A stretch of DNA of 5,626 bases from Methanobacteriota archaeon (lineage in GTDB: Archaea; Halobacteriota; Methanosarcinia; Methanosarcinales; Methanosarcinaceae), in contig JAUPKV010000262.1 of NCBI GenBank assembly GCA_030837265.1, positions 1 through 5,626 on the forward strand, read 5' to 3'. The position numbers and the translations under genes are program-made. This document shows positions 1-5,510 of the stretch, piece after piece. The notes below the pieces were generated by a model that did no database searches, was not told the origin of the DNA, and worked only from the letters and a program-made list of their open reading frames with translations. Position 1 is the first letter of the stretch; every line of letters starts with the position of its first letter.

Positions 1-2
1 AT

Positions 3-1196
3 AGTCATCACTATTATTTACAATTACCAATTGAGCACAATAATCCTGAATTAAGTAATTTCACTGGCTTCTACATTTTGAGTCCAAACTTCAAACCGGG
101 TGGAGAGGTGATTTTCTGGTTATTTGACAACCAGCAGGAAGCAGTGGGGATGATTAACTCTTCTGAGGATTTTGAGGATTTCGACGCTAACCTTGGAGGA
201 CTATCATATGTACTTATAGGCAATCGTGGCGTAAGTCCCACTCTATTTCCTGAAGTCTACAATAAAAACGGCTCAATTAATTTTACTCTAGCTATGAAGT
301 TATATGGTTCCGCACAGCAAATCGAAGATATCGAAATGGTAAGACGGGACATGCAAAATAAAGGACTTTTACCTCCTGATGGCAAAATAATGCTCTATGG
401 CGGATCAGGTGGAGGTTTTTTGGTCCAGCAATATCTGGACAAATACGGTTACCATGTTTCTCGCGCACTAATAGAGTTCAGTGGAGCTCCCGATCTGGCT
501 CAACAATATAACGTCACTTTTGCGGGGAATTTATTTGATTCAAATCCGGATGCAGCAAAAACCTATTTTACTTTGCTCAGGAAGGAACCCAGACCATCTC
601 TGGCCTTTTCCATGTTTAAACTGGGCCTGGAGGGCGATAAAGACTTACAAACCAGAATTGTGGAGAGCCAGACTGAAAAAGCCACACTCCAAGATAAGTA
701 TCTGTATTTTAAAAATTGGATTAACCCAGCTTATAATTTCCCCCTTGTTAACTTTATAATTGGTATCCCGTCCGAAGTGGAAGTAAAGGTCAGGATTTAT
801 GAGCTGACGGGCGCAGATTTACTTAATTATCATCCATCTTCTCCTCATGAAGTAAACCTTATGTATGAATGGACAAATATTGTGATTACCGACTTTTTAA
901 AAGCTAACACGGACGGTATGATCTCTACCCCAATTTTTAGTTTGAACCGATCAAATTATACCGGCGAAGTTATGGTTTGGTCTGGCACTGAAGACCAGGA
1001 TTTTAACAGGCAAACAGGAGAATGGATTAGCAATTCATATCCACATTCCCGGCAAGCAGTTTTCAATGATACGCATAAACGCATTAAAAACAATGATTAT
1101 TACCTTAATTTCCGAAAAGCGTTCTTTAATACCGGTTTAAATTCATCGGAAACCCAATTTTATTTCATGGATGCCCGACAGTTGAATAAAAAGTAG
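3..1196 (+). CDS. Alpha/beta-hydrolase fold protein, S28/S33/S37 peptidase-like (5' partial)
   Basis: The frame is open from the first bases, so the start lies upstream. A TTG at 78 is not a credible start: the 25 codons before it contain LPIEHNNPE, which recalls the 'qPlDHxxP' segment near the mature N-terminus of secreted S28/S33/S37 serine peptidases. 397 residues are visible. A nucleophile-elbow motif GGSGGG puts the candidate catalytic serine at visible residue 135 (codon 405-407). WSGTEDQD offers an acid at 331 or 333, and NDTHK a histidine at 358, in the order and spacing of an alpha/beta-hydrolase triad. 'IGNRGVSPT' (about 75-85) resembles the oxyanion-side RG segment of S33 enzymes. 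Known for these families: removal of short N-terminal peptides, often outside the cell. Whether this one is a peptidase is inference, and the missing N-terminus hides any signal peptide. T-rich sequence follows the stop. Confidence 0.75.
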   Translation, partial: SHHYYLQLPIEHNNPELSNFTGFYILSPNFKPGGEVIFWLFDNQQEAVGMINSSEDFEDFDANLGGLSYVLIGNRGVSPTLFPEVYNKNGSINFTLAMKLYGSAQQIEDIEMVRRDMQNKGLLPPDGKIMLYGGSGGGFLVQQYLDKYGYHVSRALIEFSGAPDLAQQYNVTFAGNLFDSNPDAAKTYFTLLRKEPRPSLAFSMFKLGLEGDKDLQTRIVESQTEKATLQDKYLYFKNWINPAYNFPLVNFIIGIPSEVEVKVRIYELTGADLLNYHPSSPHEVNLMYEWTNIVITDFLKANTDGMISTPIFSLNRSNYTGEVMVWSGTEDQDFNRQTGEWISNSYPHSRQAVFNDTHKRIKNNDYYLNFRKAFFNTGLNSSETQFYFMDARQLNKK

Positions 1197-1202
1197 AAAA
1201 CA

Positions 1203-1222
1203 GTCTTTCTTTTTTATTTAAT
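1203..1222 (+). terminator. T-rich tract, possible terminator
   Basis: A pyrimidine/T-rich run starts a few bases after the hydrolase stop codon, with no stem-loop. Archaeal RNA polymerase often terminates at such U-rich tracts, but the whole spacer is AT-rich, so this is only suggestive. Confidence 0.3.
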
Positions 1223-1334
1223 TTCAACGTTTTTGATCCCTGTAATATCGCGGATGATACCTTCACTCAAGAGAGGCCGCCATTTTTATACCTTCTTACC
1301 CAGAATAATAAAAAGCCTCTAAATTTTTAATTTT

Positions 1335-1448
1335 TTGTTTGGTACTGAAATAATAATTGATGAACTAATAGAGATAAAAGCATATAAAAAGGTATTTAGA
1401 GCAAGAACAGGATTTTTTACCAAACAATTATATGAGAGACCTATATGA
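1335..1448 (+). pseudogene. 37-codon open stretch overlapping the methyltransferase start; possible 3' gene remnant
   Basis: This frame is open from 1323 (after a TAA at 1320-1322) to a TGA at 1446-1448. That TGA overlaps the methyltransferase ATG as ATGA, the four-base overlap typical of translationally coupled genes. The peptide is protein-like, with alternating charged and hydrophobic residues (IDELIEIKAYKKVF, then FFTKQLYERPI). There is no ATG start and no SD; the first possible start is TTG at 1335. I read it as the surviving 3' end of a lost upstream operon gene, or as chance in AT-rich DNA. It overlaps the TATA-like box at 1383, so the two readings compete. I do not recognise the family. 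Confidence 0.3.
1383..1390 (+). promoter_or_regulatory. TATA-like box upstream of methyltransferase 1
   Basis: TATAAAAA preceded by an A-rich AAAAGCA stretch resembles an archaeal BRE/TATA pair. Transcription would begin about 25 bases downstream, near 1412, leaving a leader of roughly 30 bases that holds the weak GAGAG (1434-1438) ribosome site. It is AT-rich sequence, so a chance match is possible. Confidence 0.4.
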
Positions 1449-2146
1449 GCCAAAATCCACGATGGTATTATGATGAACTTAAACAAGTTGGGGTAGATTA
1501 TACAGACATTGAAGAAGTAAAAGTTTATGATTTACACATGCAGAAATTAAGGGATATTGAAAGTGAATCAAAAAGCATTAGAGAGCTTCTCAAAATAAAG
1601 AATAATGATTCAGTCCTTGAGATCGGGACTGGAACAGGAGAATTAGCACTTAATATTTCGGCTTATTGCAAACGGGTTGTTGCTATCGATATTTCGAAAA
1701 CGATGATTCACTTTGCAAGAATGAAGGCCGAAAATCAGAACAAAAAAAATATACAATTCTGTATTGCCGGGTTTCTAACATACGATAATCAGAGTGAATT
1801 ATTTGATGTGATAGTAACTCAACTAGCTTTGCATCACCTTCCCGACTATTGGAAAATGATGGCCTTGAAAAGAATTTATTCGATGTTAAAGGAAGACGGA
1901 AGACTCTACCTTCGTGATGTTGTTTTCCCTTCAAAAATTCAGGATTATGATAGCTATTTTACGAACATTATAGCAGATCTGAATAAGTCTGCCAGAAATA
2001 AAGTTGCTGAAGAAACGGAGATTCATATAAAAGATGAGTTTTCAACACTGGATTGGATAATGGAAGGTCTGCTTAAAACTGCAGGATTTCAGATTGAAAA
2101 CATTCAATCTGATGGTTTTATAGCGAGTTATCTTTGCAAAAAATAA
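1445..2146 (+). CDS. Class I SAM-dependent methyltransferase (substrate unknown)
   Basis: A 233-residue cytosolic protein with the Rossmann-like methyltransferase signature. Motif I is VLEIGTGTGE at 57-66. The acidic residue ending strand 2, expected to hold the ribose of S-adenosylmethionine, is D82 (VVAID). Motif II/post-II is FDVIVTQLALHHLPD at 120-134, and LKEDGRLYLRDVVF at 148-161 forms the next strand. The first 50 residues (starting NPRWYYDELKQVGVDY) form a helical cap that probably shapes the substrate site. The length fits a complete single-domain enzyme of the Methyltransf_11/25 type. The ATG at 1445 follows GAGAG (1434-1438) by six bases and overlaps the stop of a short upstream frame. 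A nucleotidyltransferase follows after 88 bases on the same strand. The family prefers small molecules, but nothing here identifies the acceptor. Confidence 0.88.
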   Translation: MSQNPRWYYDELKQVGVDYTDIEEVKVYDLHMQKLRDIESESKSIRELLKIKNNDSVLEIGTGTGELALNISAYCKRVVAIDISKTMIHFARMKAENQNKKNIQFCIAGFLTYDNQSELFDVIVTQLALHHLPDYWKMMALKRIYSMLKEDGRLYLRDVVFPSKIQDYDSYFTNIIADLNKSARNKVAEETEIHIKDEFSTLDWIMEGLLKTAGFQIENIQSDGFIASYLCKK

Positions 2147-2220
2147 TGTTTTAAAAAAAGTTATTGAATTATTTAGAATTTGCAGAGATTCTTGGAAGGT
2201 TAAGAAACTGAATCGGATTA

Positions 2221-2225
2221 AGGAG
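2221..2225 (+). promoter_or_regulatory. Shine-Dalgarno for the nucleotidyltransferase
   Basis: AGGAG lies nine bases before the ATG at 2235 and supports that start. Confidence 0.7.
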
Positions 2226-2234
2226 ATTGAGTAG

Positions 2235-2909
2235 ATGAGAGTATCTTTTGAGGAAGCAGACGGGAAGGTAATATTCAGGATTTCAGAGTTTCACCCAAAA
2301 TACGAAAAAATCTTGCAAATGTGCTATTATGAAAATGATGGCAAAGGATACATTAAAATATATCCAAAGAATGCTAAATATTTAGATAAGATAAAGAAGC
2401 GATATCTTGCTAAGGCAAAGTTAATGTTTGATCAGCTTGGTTATTTGGCTCCTGTTCCATGGGAAAAAGCATTAACAGAATTTTGCCAAAGAACTCAAGG
2501 AACAGATATTAACTGGTGGTTAACTGGAAGTTGTGCTGCGTGTATTCGCGGCATAAAAATGAATCCTCATGATGTCGATATTATGACTGATTCCAAGAGC
2601 ATTGAGGAAATTACCAATGTTTTTTCAGATTATTTAATTGAACCTATTGTTGATACAAACGGATGGTTAACCAGAGAGTTCGGGGTAATTTTTCTACATG
2701 CAAGAATAGACATCGCATCCGATCCACAAGATATCCTGGACATCCCTGAGCCAGTAGACTGTGGTCCATATGCAAAACAGAACCTTGAGACCATAAGGTG
2801 GAATGGATACGAGATAAAGGTTCCACCTTTGGAATTGCAACTTAATGTAAACAAAAGAAGGGAAAGGATGGATAGAGTGAAACTCATAGAAGATTTCATG
2901 AACAAATAG
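2235..2909 (+). CDS. Nucleotidyltransferase-fold protein
   Basis: A 224-residue protein with the DNA polymerase beta-like nucleotidyltransferase signature. WWLTGSCAACIRGI (94-107) supplies the GS motif (G98, S99). PHDVDIMTD (111-119) supplies the D113-x-D115 pair, and D159 in ARIDIASD matches the third metal-binding carboxylate on a later strand. All three catalytic acids are present, so an active enzyme is likely. The C-terminus (VPPLELQLNVNKRRERMDRVKLIEDF, split here as 196-209 and 210-221) is the basic, helical 'which genes to list as Rx-D' ending common in AbiEii/LinB-like members. Residues 1-75 are an extra lysine- and tyrosine-rich domain I do not recognise. Relatives modify antibiotics, tRNA or toxin proteins with nucleotides; which applies here is unknown. 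A good SD fixes the start. No HEPN or AbiEi-type partner is adjacent, which argues against a canonical toxin-antitoxin pair. Confidence 0.78.
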   Translation: MRVSFEEADGKVIFRISEFHPKYEKILQMCYYENDGKGYIKIYPKNAKYLDKIKKRYLAKAKLMFDQLGYLAPVPWEKALTEFCQRTQGTDINWWLTGSCAACIRGIKMNPHDVDIMTDSKSIEEITNVFSDYLIEPIVDTNGWLTREFGVIFLHARIDIASDPQDILDIPEPVDCGPYAKQNLETIRWNGYEIKVPPLELQLNVNKRRERMDRVKLIEDFMNK

Positions 2910-2920
2910 TTAAAAGATGC

Positions 2921-3127
2921 GTGGTGGTAAAAATGATCCGGGACAAAGGCACTCATAGCTATATGCTATTAGAAAAACGTGTCGCTGAGCCTGTTAAACA
3001 CACGCTACTTGTTTGTACTGCCATAACATTTTTCATACTTACAAAATTCCTCACGTGGGTCTACTCAAAAAATAAAAGATCAACGTTAATTAAAGTGACC
3101 AACGTTAATCATACAATTATTCCTTAA
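2921..3127 (+). CDS. Doubtful small ORF with one hydrophobic segment
   Basis: The frame opens with GTG at 2921, eleven bases after the nucleotidyltransferase stop, with an internal ATG at 2933; no clear SD precedes either. The 68-residue product has one hydrophobic stretch (about residues 28-48, from HTLLVCTAITFF onward) that could span a membrane, then a basic tail. Its last bases overlap the 3' end of the better-supported minus-strand gene at 3117-3296, and a 10-base direct repeat lies inside its 3' part. I do not recognise the sequence. It may be an open frame without function. Confidence 0.22.
   Translation: MVVKMIRDKGTHSYMLLEKRVAEPVKHTLLVCTAITFFILTKFLTWVYSKNKRSTLIKVTNVNHTIIP
3081..3109. 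repeat. Direct repeat CAACGTTAAT x2
   Basis: CAACGTTAAT occurs at 3081-3090 and 3100-3109, a 19-base period, close to two helical turns. Each copy contains the palindrome AACGTT. This arrangement could bind a dimeric regulator side by side, but it sits at the 3' ends of two facing ORFs, not in an obvious promoter. Confidence 0.5.
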
Positions 3128-3296
3128 TTTTTACTCCTCTATTTGTAATTTCATGCCTACATTCGTCTTTTAACTTTTGTATCGCTTCTTCCTGTTCTTT
3201 TTCAAATTCTCCGATTTGACTTTGGTAATGAAGATCAATCAGTCCTTCATATAGTATAAGTAGTTCAGGAGTTGTAAGTTTCTCAACATCTAGCAT
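3117..3296 (-). CDS. Small helical/coiled-coil hypothetical protein (59 aa)
   Basis: The minus strand reads ATG at 3296 through a TAA at 3117-3119, giving 59 residues. It begins MLDVEKLTTPELLILYEGLI, continues with a charged segment (GEFEKEQEEAIQKLKDE) and ends with GVKIKE. The ATG is preceded by a near-perfect SD, AGGAGGG (3308-3302), five bases upstream, by far the best ribosome site in the window. The composition (acidic, rich in Glu/Lys/Leu, no hydrophobic membrane segment) suggests a soluble, mostly helical protein, perhaps an amphipathic helix followed by a short coiled coil. I do not recognise the family. It runs opposite to its left neighbours and in the same direction as the membrane ORF at 3421-3753, 124 bases upstream of it. 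A small regulator or mobile-element passenger is conceivable but unproven. Confidence 0.68.
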   Translation of the reverse strand: MLDVEKLTTPELLILYEGLIDLHYQSQIGEFEKEQEEAIQKLKDECRHEITNRGVKIKE

Positions 3297-3301
3297 TGTT
3301 T

Positions 3302-3308
3302 CCCTCCT
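3302..3308 (-). promoter_or_regulatory. Strong Shine-Dalgarno of the 59-aa gene
   Basis: Read on the minus strand this is AGGAGGG, five bases before the ATG at 3296. It decides the start of the small gene and is the main evidence that the gene is real. A TATA-like TATATTATA lies just upstream at 3331-3323; it fits a bacterial -10 position better than an archaeal TATA, where the start point would fall inside the SD. Confidence 0.7.
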
Positions 3309-3420
3309 TTTTTAAGACTTGCTATAATATACTCGCACAAGTAAATAAGTATTATTTTTTAGATAATCGTAACCTCTATCCATACGAATATTCACAGATA
3401 TGTTAGTTTAATGCACAGTT

Positions 3421-3753
3421 TTACCTTAAAACTGATGTATGTTTGCTCATTTTGGTATTCAAACTGATATTTGTACTACTCTTTTTAGTGTATTTTTCTC
3501 TCGATTCACTAAAACTTAATCTGTCAATACGATCCCATACTACAACCCTTAAATATATAAAATAAGAGACAGGATACGTCCCCCAAAAAATCAATTTCAT
3601 GCAAAACGATAAATTTTCGTAGTCCTCCACCTGCTTAGATTCGGTTAAAAATCCCTTCCAGAAAAGGGATTTCTGCATATGTTTCCATCTTCTGAATATA
3701 TGAGCTGTTATAAATAAGAAGGTGCAAATGATAGCAAAAATTTTCTTAGGCAT
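3421..3753 (-). CDS. Putative small membrane protein (110 aa)
   Basis: The minus-strand ORF starts with ATG at 3753. The sequence GGGGA lies about eight bases upstream as a modest ribosome site, and a TATA-like box sits about 45 bases upstream. The product begins MPKKIFAIICTFLFITAHIF, a hydrophobic N-terminal helix (about 4-20) that could be a membrane anchor. It has a second hydrophobic segment at about 52-72 (MKLIFWGTYPVSYFIYLR) and a hydrophilic, Ser/Lys-rich tail. The middle, 'TESKQVEDYENLSF' (37-50), is soluble-looking. Two helices with a short loop suggest a small inner-membrane protein. I do not recognise the family. The opposing frames are heavily broken by stops, which supports this one, but the C-terminal tail looks low in complexity and could be out-of-frame sequence after a frameshift. 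Confidence 0.45.
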   Translation of the reverse strand: MPKKIFAIICTFLFITAHIFRRWKHMQKSLFWKGFLTESKQVEDYENLSFCMKLIFWGTYPVSYFIYLRVVVWDRIDRLSFSESREKYTKKSSTNISLNTKMSKHTSVLR

Positions 3754-3783
3754 GCTTTTTTCCCCAATGACTCAATAACTGTT

Positions 3784-3812
3784 ATAACATAATTTATAAA
3801 ATAACATAATTT
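3784..3812. repeat. Direct repeat ATAACATAATTT x2 around a TATA-like box
   Basis: ATAACATAATTT is present perfectly at 3784-3795 and 3801-3812 (17-base period). A close third copy, TAACATAATTA, occurs at 4013-4023. The pair brackets the candidate TATA box of the leftward gene, so it could be an operator, although AT-rich sequence makes such repeats easier by chance. Confidence 0.5.
3793..3800 (-). promoter_or_regulatory. TATA-like box of the 110-aa membrane ORF
   Basis: TTTATAAA, identical on both strands. Read leftward it would place a start of transcription near 3771, leaving about 18 bases of leader that contain the GGGGA ribosome site before the ATG at 3753. This is a sensible archaeal geometry. 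Confidence 0.4.
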
Positions 3813-3843
3813 CTTGTATATTTCCATAAAAATTTCTCTTTTG

Positions 3844-3994
3844 AGAGTTCGATTTTTTAATATACGCTCATTATCCTATTATATTTTATTAGTTGCCCTG
3901 TAGAATTTTAGATTGTGTTTCGAAAGACTACTCAGAGACCTTTCTGTAGAGGTTTTGAACAGGTAAATCCGAAAAGTAATTAAGAGTTCGATTT
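3844..3994. repeat. Direct repeat AGAGTTCGATTT x2
   Basis: Perfect 12-base copies lie at 3844-3855 and 3983-3994, with similar T/A-rich sequence after each. They flank about 127 bases of non-coding DNA. They may be regulator sites or scars of an insertion; nothing between them resembles a transposase. Confidence 0.45.
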
Positions 3995-4014
3995 ATTATC
4001 ATTGATGCACTGTA

Positions 4015-4030
4015 ACATAATTACATAATT
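4015..4030. repeat. Tandem ACATAATT x2
   Basis: Two head-to-tail copies of an 8-base unit, related to the ATAACATAATTT repeat near 3784-3812. They lie about 100 bases before the second methyltransferase. Confidence 0.4.
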
Positions 4031-4114
4031 ACGGATTTTTTAAATTTGTGTGATGAAGTTACTCTTACTTTTATCACTGGATTTTGGAACTGAGTCGGTT
4101 ACGGAAAAAAATAA

Positions 4115-4123
4115 AGGATGATC
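4115..4123 (+). promoter_or_regulatory. Shine-Dalgarno deciding the methyltransferase 2 start
   Basis: AGGA followed by TGATC lies within the sequence that pairs with the usual 16S 3' end (AGGAGGTGATC, with two bases missing). AGGA ends eight bases before the ATG at 4127. The ATG at 4118 sits inside this site and therefore is unlikely to be the start. Confidence 0.6.
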
Positions 4124-4126
4124 AAA

Positions 4127-4840
4127 ATGACATTTATAAAATCTAATAAGTATGATACTGCTTTTGTTAAAGAAAATATGATGGGTCCTAATGCACTGAA
4201 AATAATTGAGGAACTATCGGAATCTTTGAAGCTTAATAAAGGTATGCGAGTGCTTGATCTCGGTTGTGGGAAAGGTCTTACATCAATATTCTTAGCAAAG
4301 GAATACGGGGTTACGGTTTTTGCTACTGACCTCTGGATTAGTTCAACCGAAAATTATGAAAGGATCAAGTCGATGGGACTGGAAGACATAATAATACCAA
4401 TACATGCAGAAGCACATGATTTACCATTTGCACATGAGTTTTTTGATCTTGCTATAAGTATAGATGCCTATCATTATTTTGGAGTCGAAGCAGATTATTT
4501 GACAAAACATCTTGCTCCACTTGTTAAAAAAGGAGGGAAAATAGCAGTTGCAGTTCCGGGCTTGAAGCAGGAATTTACAAACGGAGTTCCGGAAGAATTA
4601 GTACCATACTGGTTTGAGGATATGGATTTAACTCTACACTCAGGTGATTGGTGGTACAATTTATGGAAAAACTCTGATCTGGTAAGTATTGAAGATTGCA
4701 GAGAATTGAATTGCTTAAAAGAAGCCTGGCAGGATTGGCTTTCGTGTGATAACGACTATGCTCGCAGAGATGTTGGAATGATGGAGGCTGAGGGTGGAAA
4801 ATACTTCAACCTGGTTTCAATGATAGCTACAAAATTGTGA
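4127..4840 (+). CDS. Class I SAM-dependent methyltransferase, second type
   Basis: I choose ATG 4127 (237 residues) over ATG 4118, because the latter overlaps the ribosome site. Motif I is VLDLGCGKGLT at 42-52, and D68 in VFATDLW ends strand 2 to hold the cofactor ribose. IHAEAHDLPF (92-101) is the motif contacting the adenine, and FFDLAISIDAYHYFG (105-119) follows as motif II. LVKKGGKIAVAVPG (132-145) is the next strand. The C-terminal third is rich in Trp and acidic residues (YWFEDMDLTL, DWWYNLW, EAWQDWLSC) and probably forms the acceptor pocket. The protein differs clearly from the methyltransferase at 1445 and is not a duplicate. Homologues of this type are widespread and usually annotated only as SAM-dependent methyltransferases, sometimes as cyclopropane-synthase-like; the substrate is unknown. 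A membrane-protein gene follows after 56 bases, probably in one transcript. Confidence 0.88.
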   Translation: MTFIKSNKYDTAFVKENMMGPNALKIIEELSESLKLNKGMRVLDLGCGKGLTSIFLAKEYGVTVFATDLWISSTENYERIKSMGLEDIIIPIHAEAHDLPFAHEFFDLAISIDAYHYFGVEADYLTKHLAPLVKKGGKIAVAVPGLKQEFTNGVPEELVPYWFEDMDLTLHSGDWWYNLWKNSDLVSIEDCRELNCLKEAWQDWLSCDNDYARRDVGMMEAEGGKYFNLVSMIATKL

Positions 4841-4896
4841 AGCAGAGTCAAATACTATAAGTTTTTATGTCATGAATGCAAGGTTAAAATGAAAAT

Positions 4897-5334
4897 ATGA
4901 AAAACAACATCAGACAGAAATTATCGATTCCCAATAAATATTTGATTTTGATTGCAGGCGTCATTTGGATGTTTGCCGGAACAATGGTAGTTAAGACCGG
5001 AGTACCGGTTTTCATAAATCAAGGGAGCTATATTTTTAGTATTTTGTTAGCTGCTTCAGTATTTTCAATATTCTATTTTTTCATTTTCTCTAAATTAGTT
5101 GACAAGCACACTACTCGAATAAGTAAGGATAATAGAAAGAATATGTTTGTTATGGAATTTTTTGACAAAAAGTCATACCTGGTTATGTTGTTAATGGCAT
5201 TTGGCGGAATTACTATTCGGAAATTTGGTATTTTACCCGCTTTTGTCATAGGATTCTTTTATGTTGGGATTGGTCTGGCATTGTTCTCGTGTGGTATGAA
5301 GTTTGTATATGAATTTATGAATTTGGCTTTGTGA
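4897..5334 (+). CDS. Small four-helix integral membrane protein
   Basis: A 145-residue, very hydrophobic protein. Predicted membrane segments are about 15-33 (LILIAGVIWMFAGTMVV), 44-65, 93-107 and 112-133. A basic hydrophilic loop at 66-92 contains KLVDKHTTRISKDNRK and EFFDKKSY. The pattern of two hairpins joined by a charged loop, with conserved-looking 'GVIWMFAG' and 'FGGITIRKFG', fits a family of small uncharacterised membrane proteins I recall from Clostridia and methanogens. I cannot assign a function. The start at 4897 has only AAGG/AGGT (about 4880-4884) as a ribosome site, some twelve bases away, which suits translation coupled to the methyltransferase just upstream. No signal-peptide cleavage site or catalytic motif is seen. 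Confidence 0.8.
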   Translation: MKNNIRQKLSIPNKYLILIAGVIWMFAGTMVVKTGVPVFINQGSYIFSILLAASVFSIFYFFIFSKLVDKHTTRISKDNRKNMFVMEFFDKKSYLVMLLMAFGGITIRKFGILPAFVIGFFYVGIGLALFSCGMKFVYEFMNLAL

Positions 5335-5370
5335 TTGAATAACCTTGAAAGATATCTACATGACCAATAT

Positions 5371-5388
5371 TAGAGCCTGTCTCAAATT
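5371..5388. repeat. Possible insertion-sequence inverted end (remnant)
   Basis: The segment containing GAGCCTGTCTCAAA resembles terminal inverted repeats of some IS4/IS5-type elements as I remember them. No matching partner end or transposase is present in the window, so at most it is a solo end. Confidence 0.25.
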
Positions 5389-5452
5389 AAATCTGGAAAA
5401 CCCAAATTCCGTCTTTAATTTTAAAAATCACAGTCGACCTGGTTTTTGATAA

Positions 5453-5475
5453 CGGAAATTATTCCGAACTTTTTT
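5453..5475 (+). terminator. Weak hairpin followed by T-run
   Basis: CGGAA (5453-5457), loop ATTA, TTCCG (5462-5466), then six Ts at 5470-5475. The five-base stem is short and three bases separate it from the T-run. It is placed to end the transcript of the membrane-protein gene, about 120 bases downstream of its stop. Confidence 0.35.
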
Positions 5476-5510
5476 GTTTGAAAATGTATTGGGTTTAAGG
5501 AAGGCTAAGT

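Larger units (their letters stand above)
3754..4126. other. Divergent repeat-bearing spacer without a gene
   Basis: About 370 bases separate the minus-strand membrane ORF from the second methyltransferase, so the spacer should hold both promoters. I find no convincing ORF. It holds a 12-base direct repeat around a TATA-like box (3784-3812), a second 12-base direct repeat (3844-3855 and 3983-3994), a weak hairpin (AGACCT/AGGTTT, about 3935-3955) and a tandem ACATAATT pair (4015-4030). No strong TATA box is clear for the rightward gene. Confidence 0.5.

Noticed and set aside
481..759. Plus-strand ORF of 92 codons inside the hydrolase gene
   Set aside because: It lies wholly within the hydrolase in another frame, has no SD and a Trp/Leu/Pro-rich composition typical of shadow frames.
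1272..1320. Inverted repeat AGAGGC (1272-1277) and GCCTCT (1315-1320) as a terminator or riboswitch
   Set aside because: The six-base stem would close a 37-base AT-rich loop with no further pairing, so it is too weak to call.
1683..1934. Minus-strand ORF opposite methyltransferase 1
   Set aside because: It is antisense to a well-supported enzyme core and has no ribosome site or recognisable motif.
2630..2956. Two minus-strand ORFs opposite the nucleotidyltransferase (2630-2956 and 2644-2826)
   Set aside because: Both are antisense shadows of the conserved nucleotidyltransferase frame, with Cys/Ser/His-rich low-quality products.
2235..3127. Nucleotidyltransferase plus the 2921 ORF as a toxin-antitoxin pair
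   Set aside because: The downstream ORF has no HEPN or toxin motif, lacks a ribosome site and may not be a gene.
3935..3955. Hairpin AGACCT/AGGTTT as a terminator
   Set aside because: The stem includes a G-T pair, the loop is eight bases and no T-run follows.
1445..4840. The two methyltransferases as a tandem duplication
   Set aside because: Outside the shared SAM-binding motifs their N- and C-terminal regions differ completely, so they are separate families.
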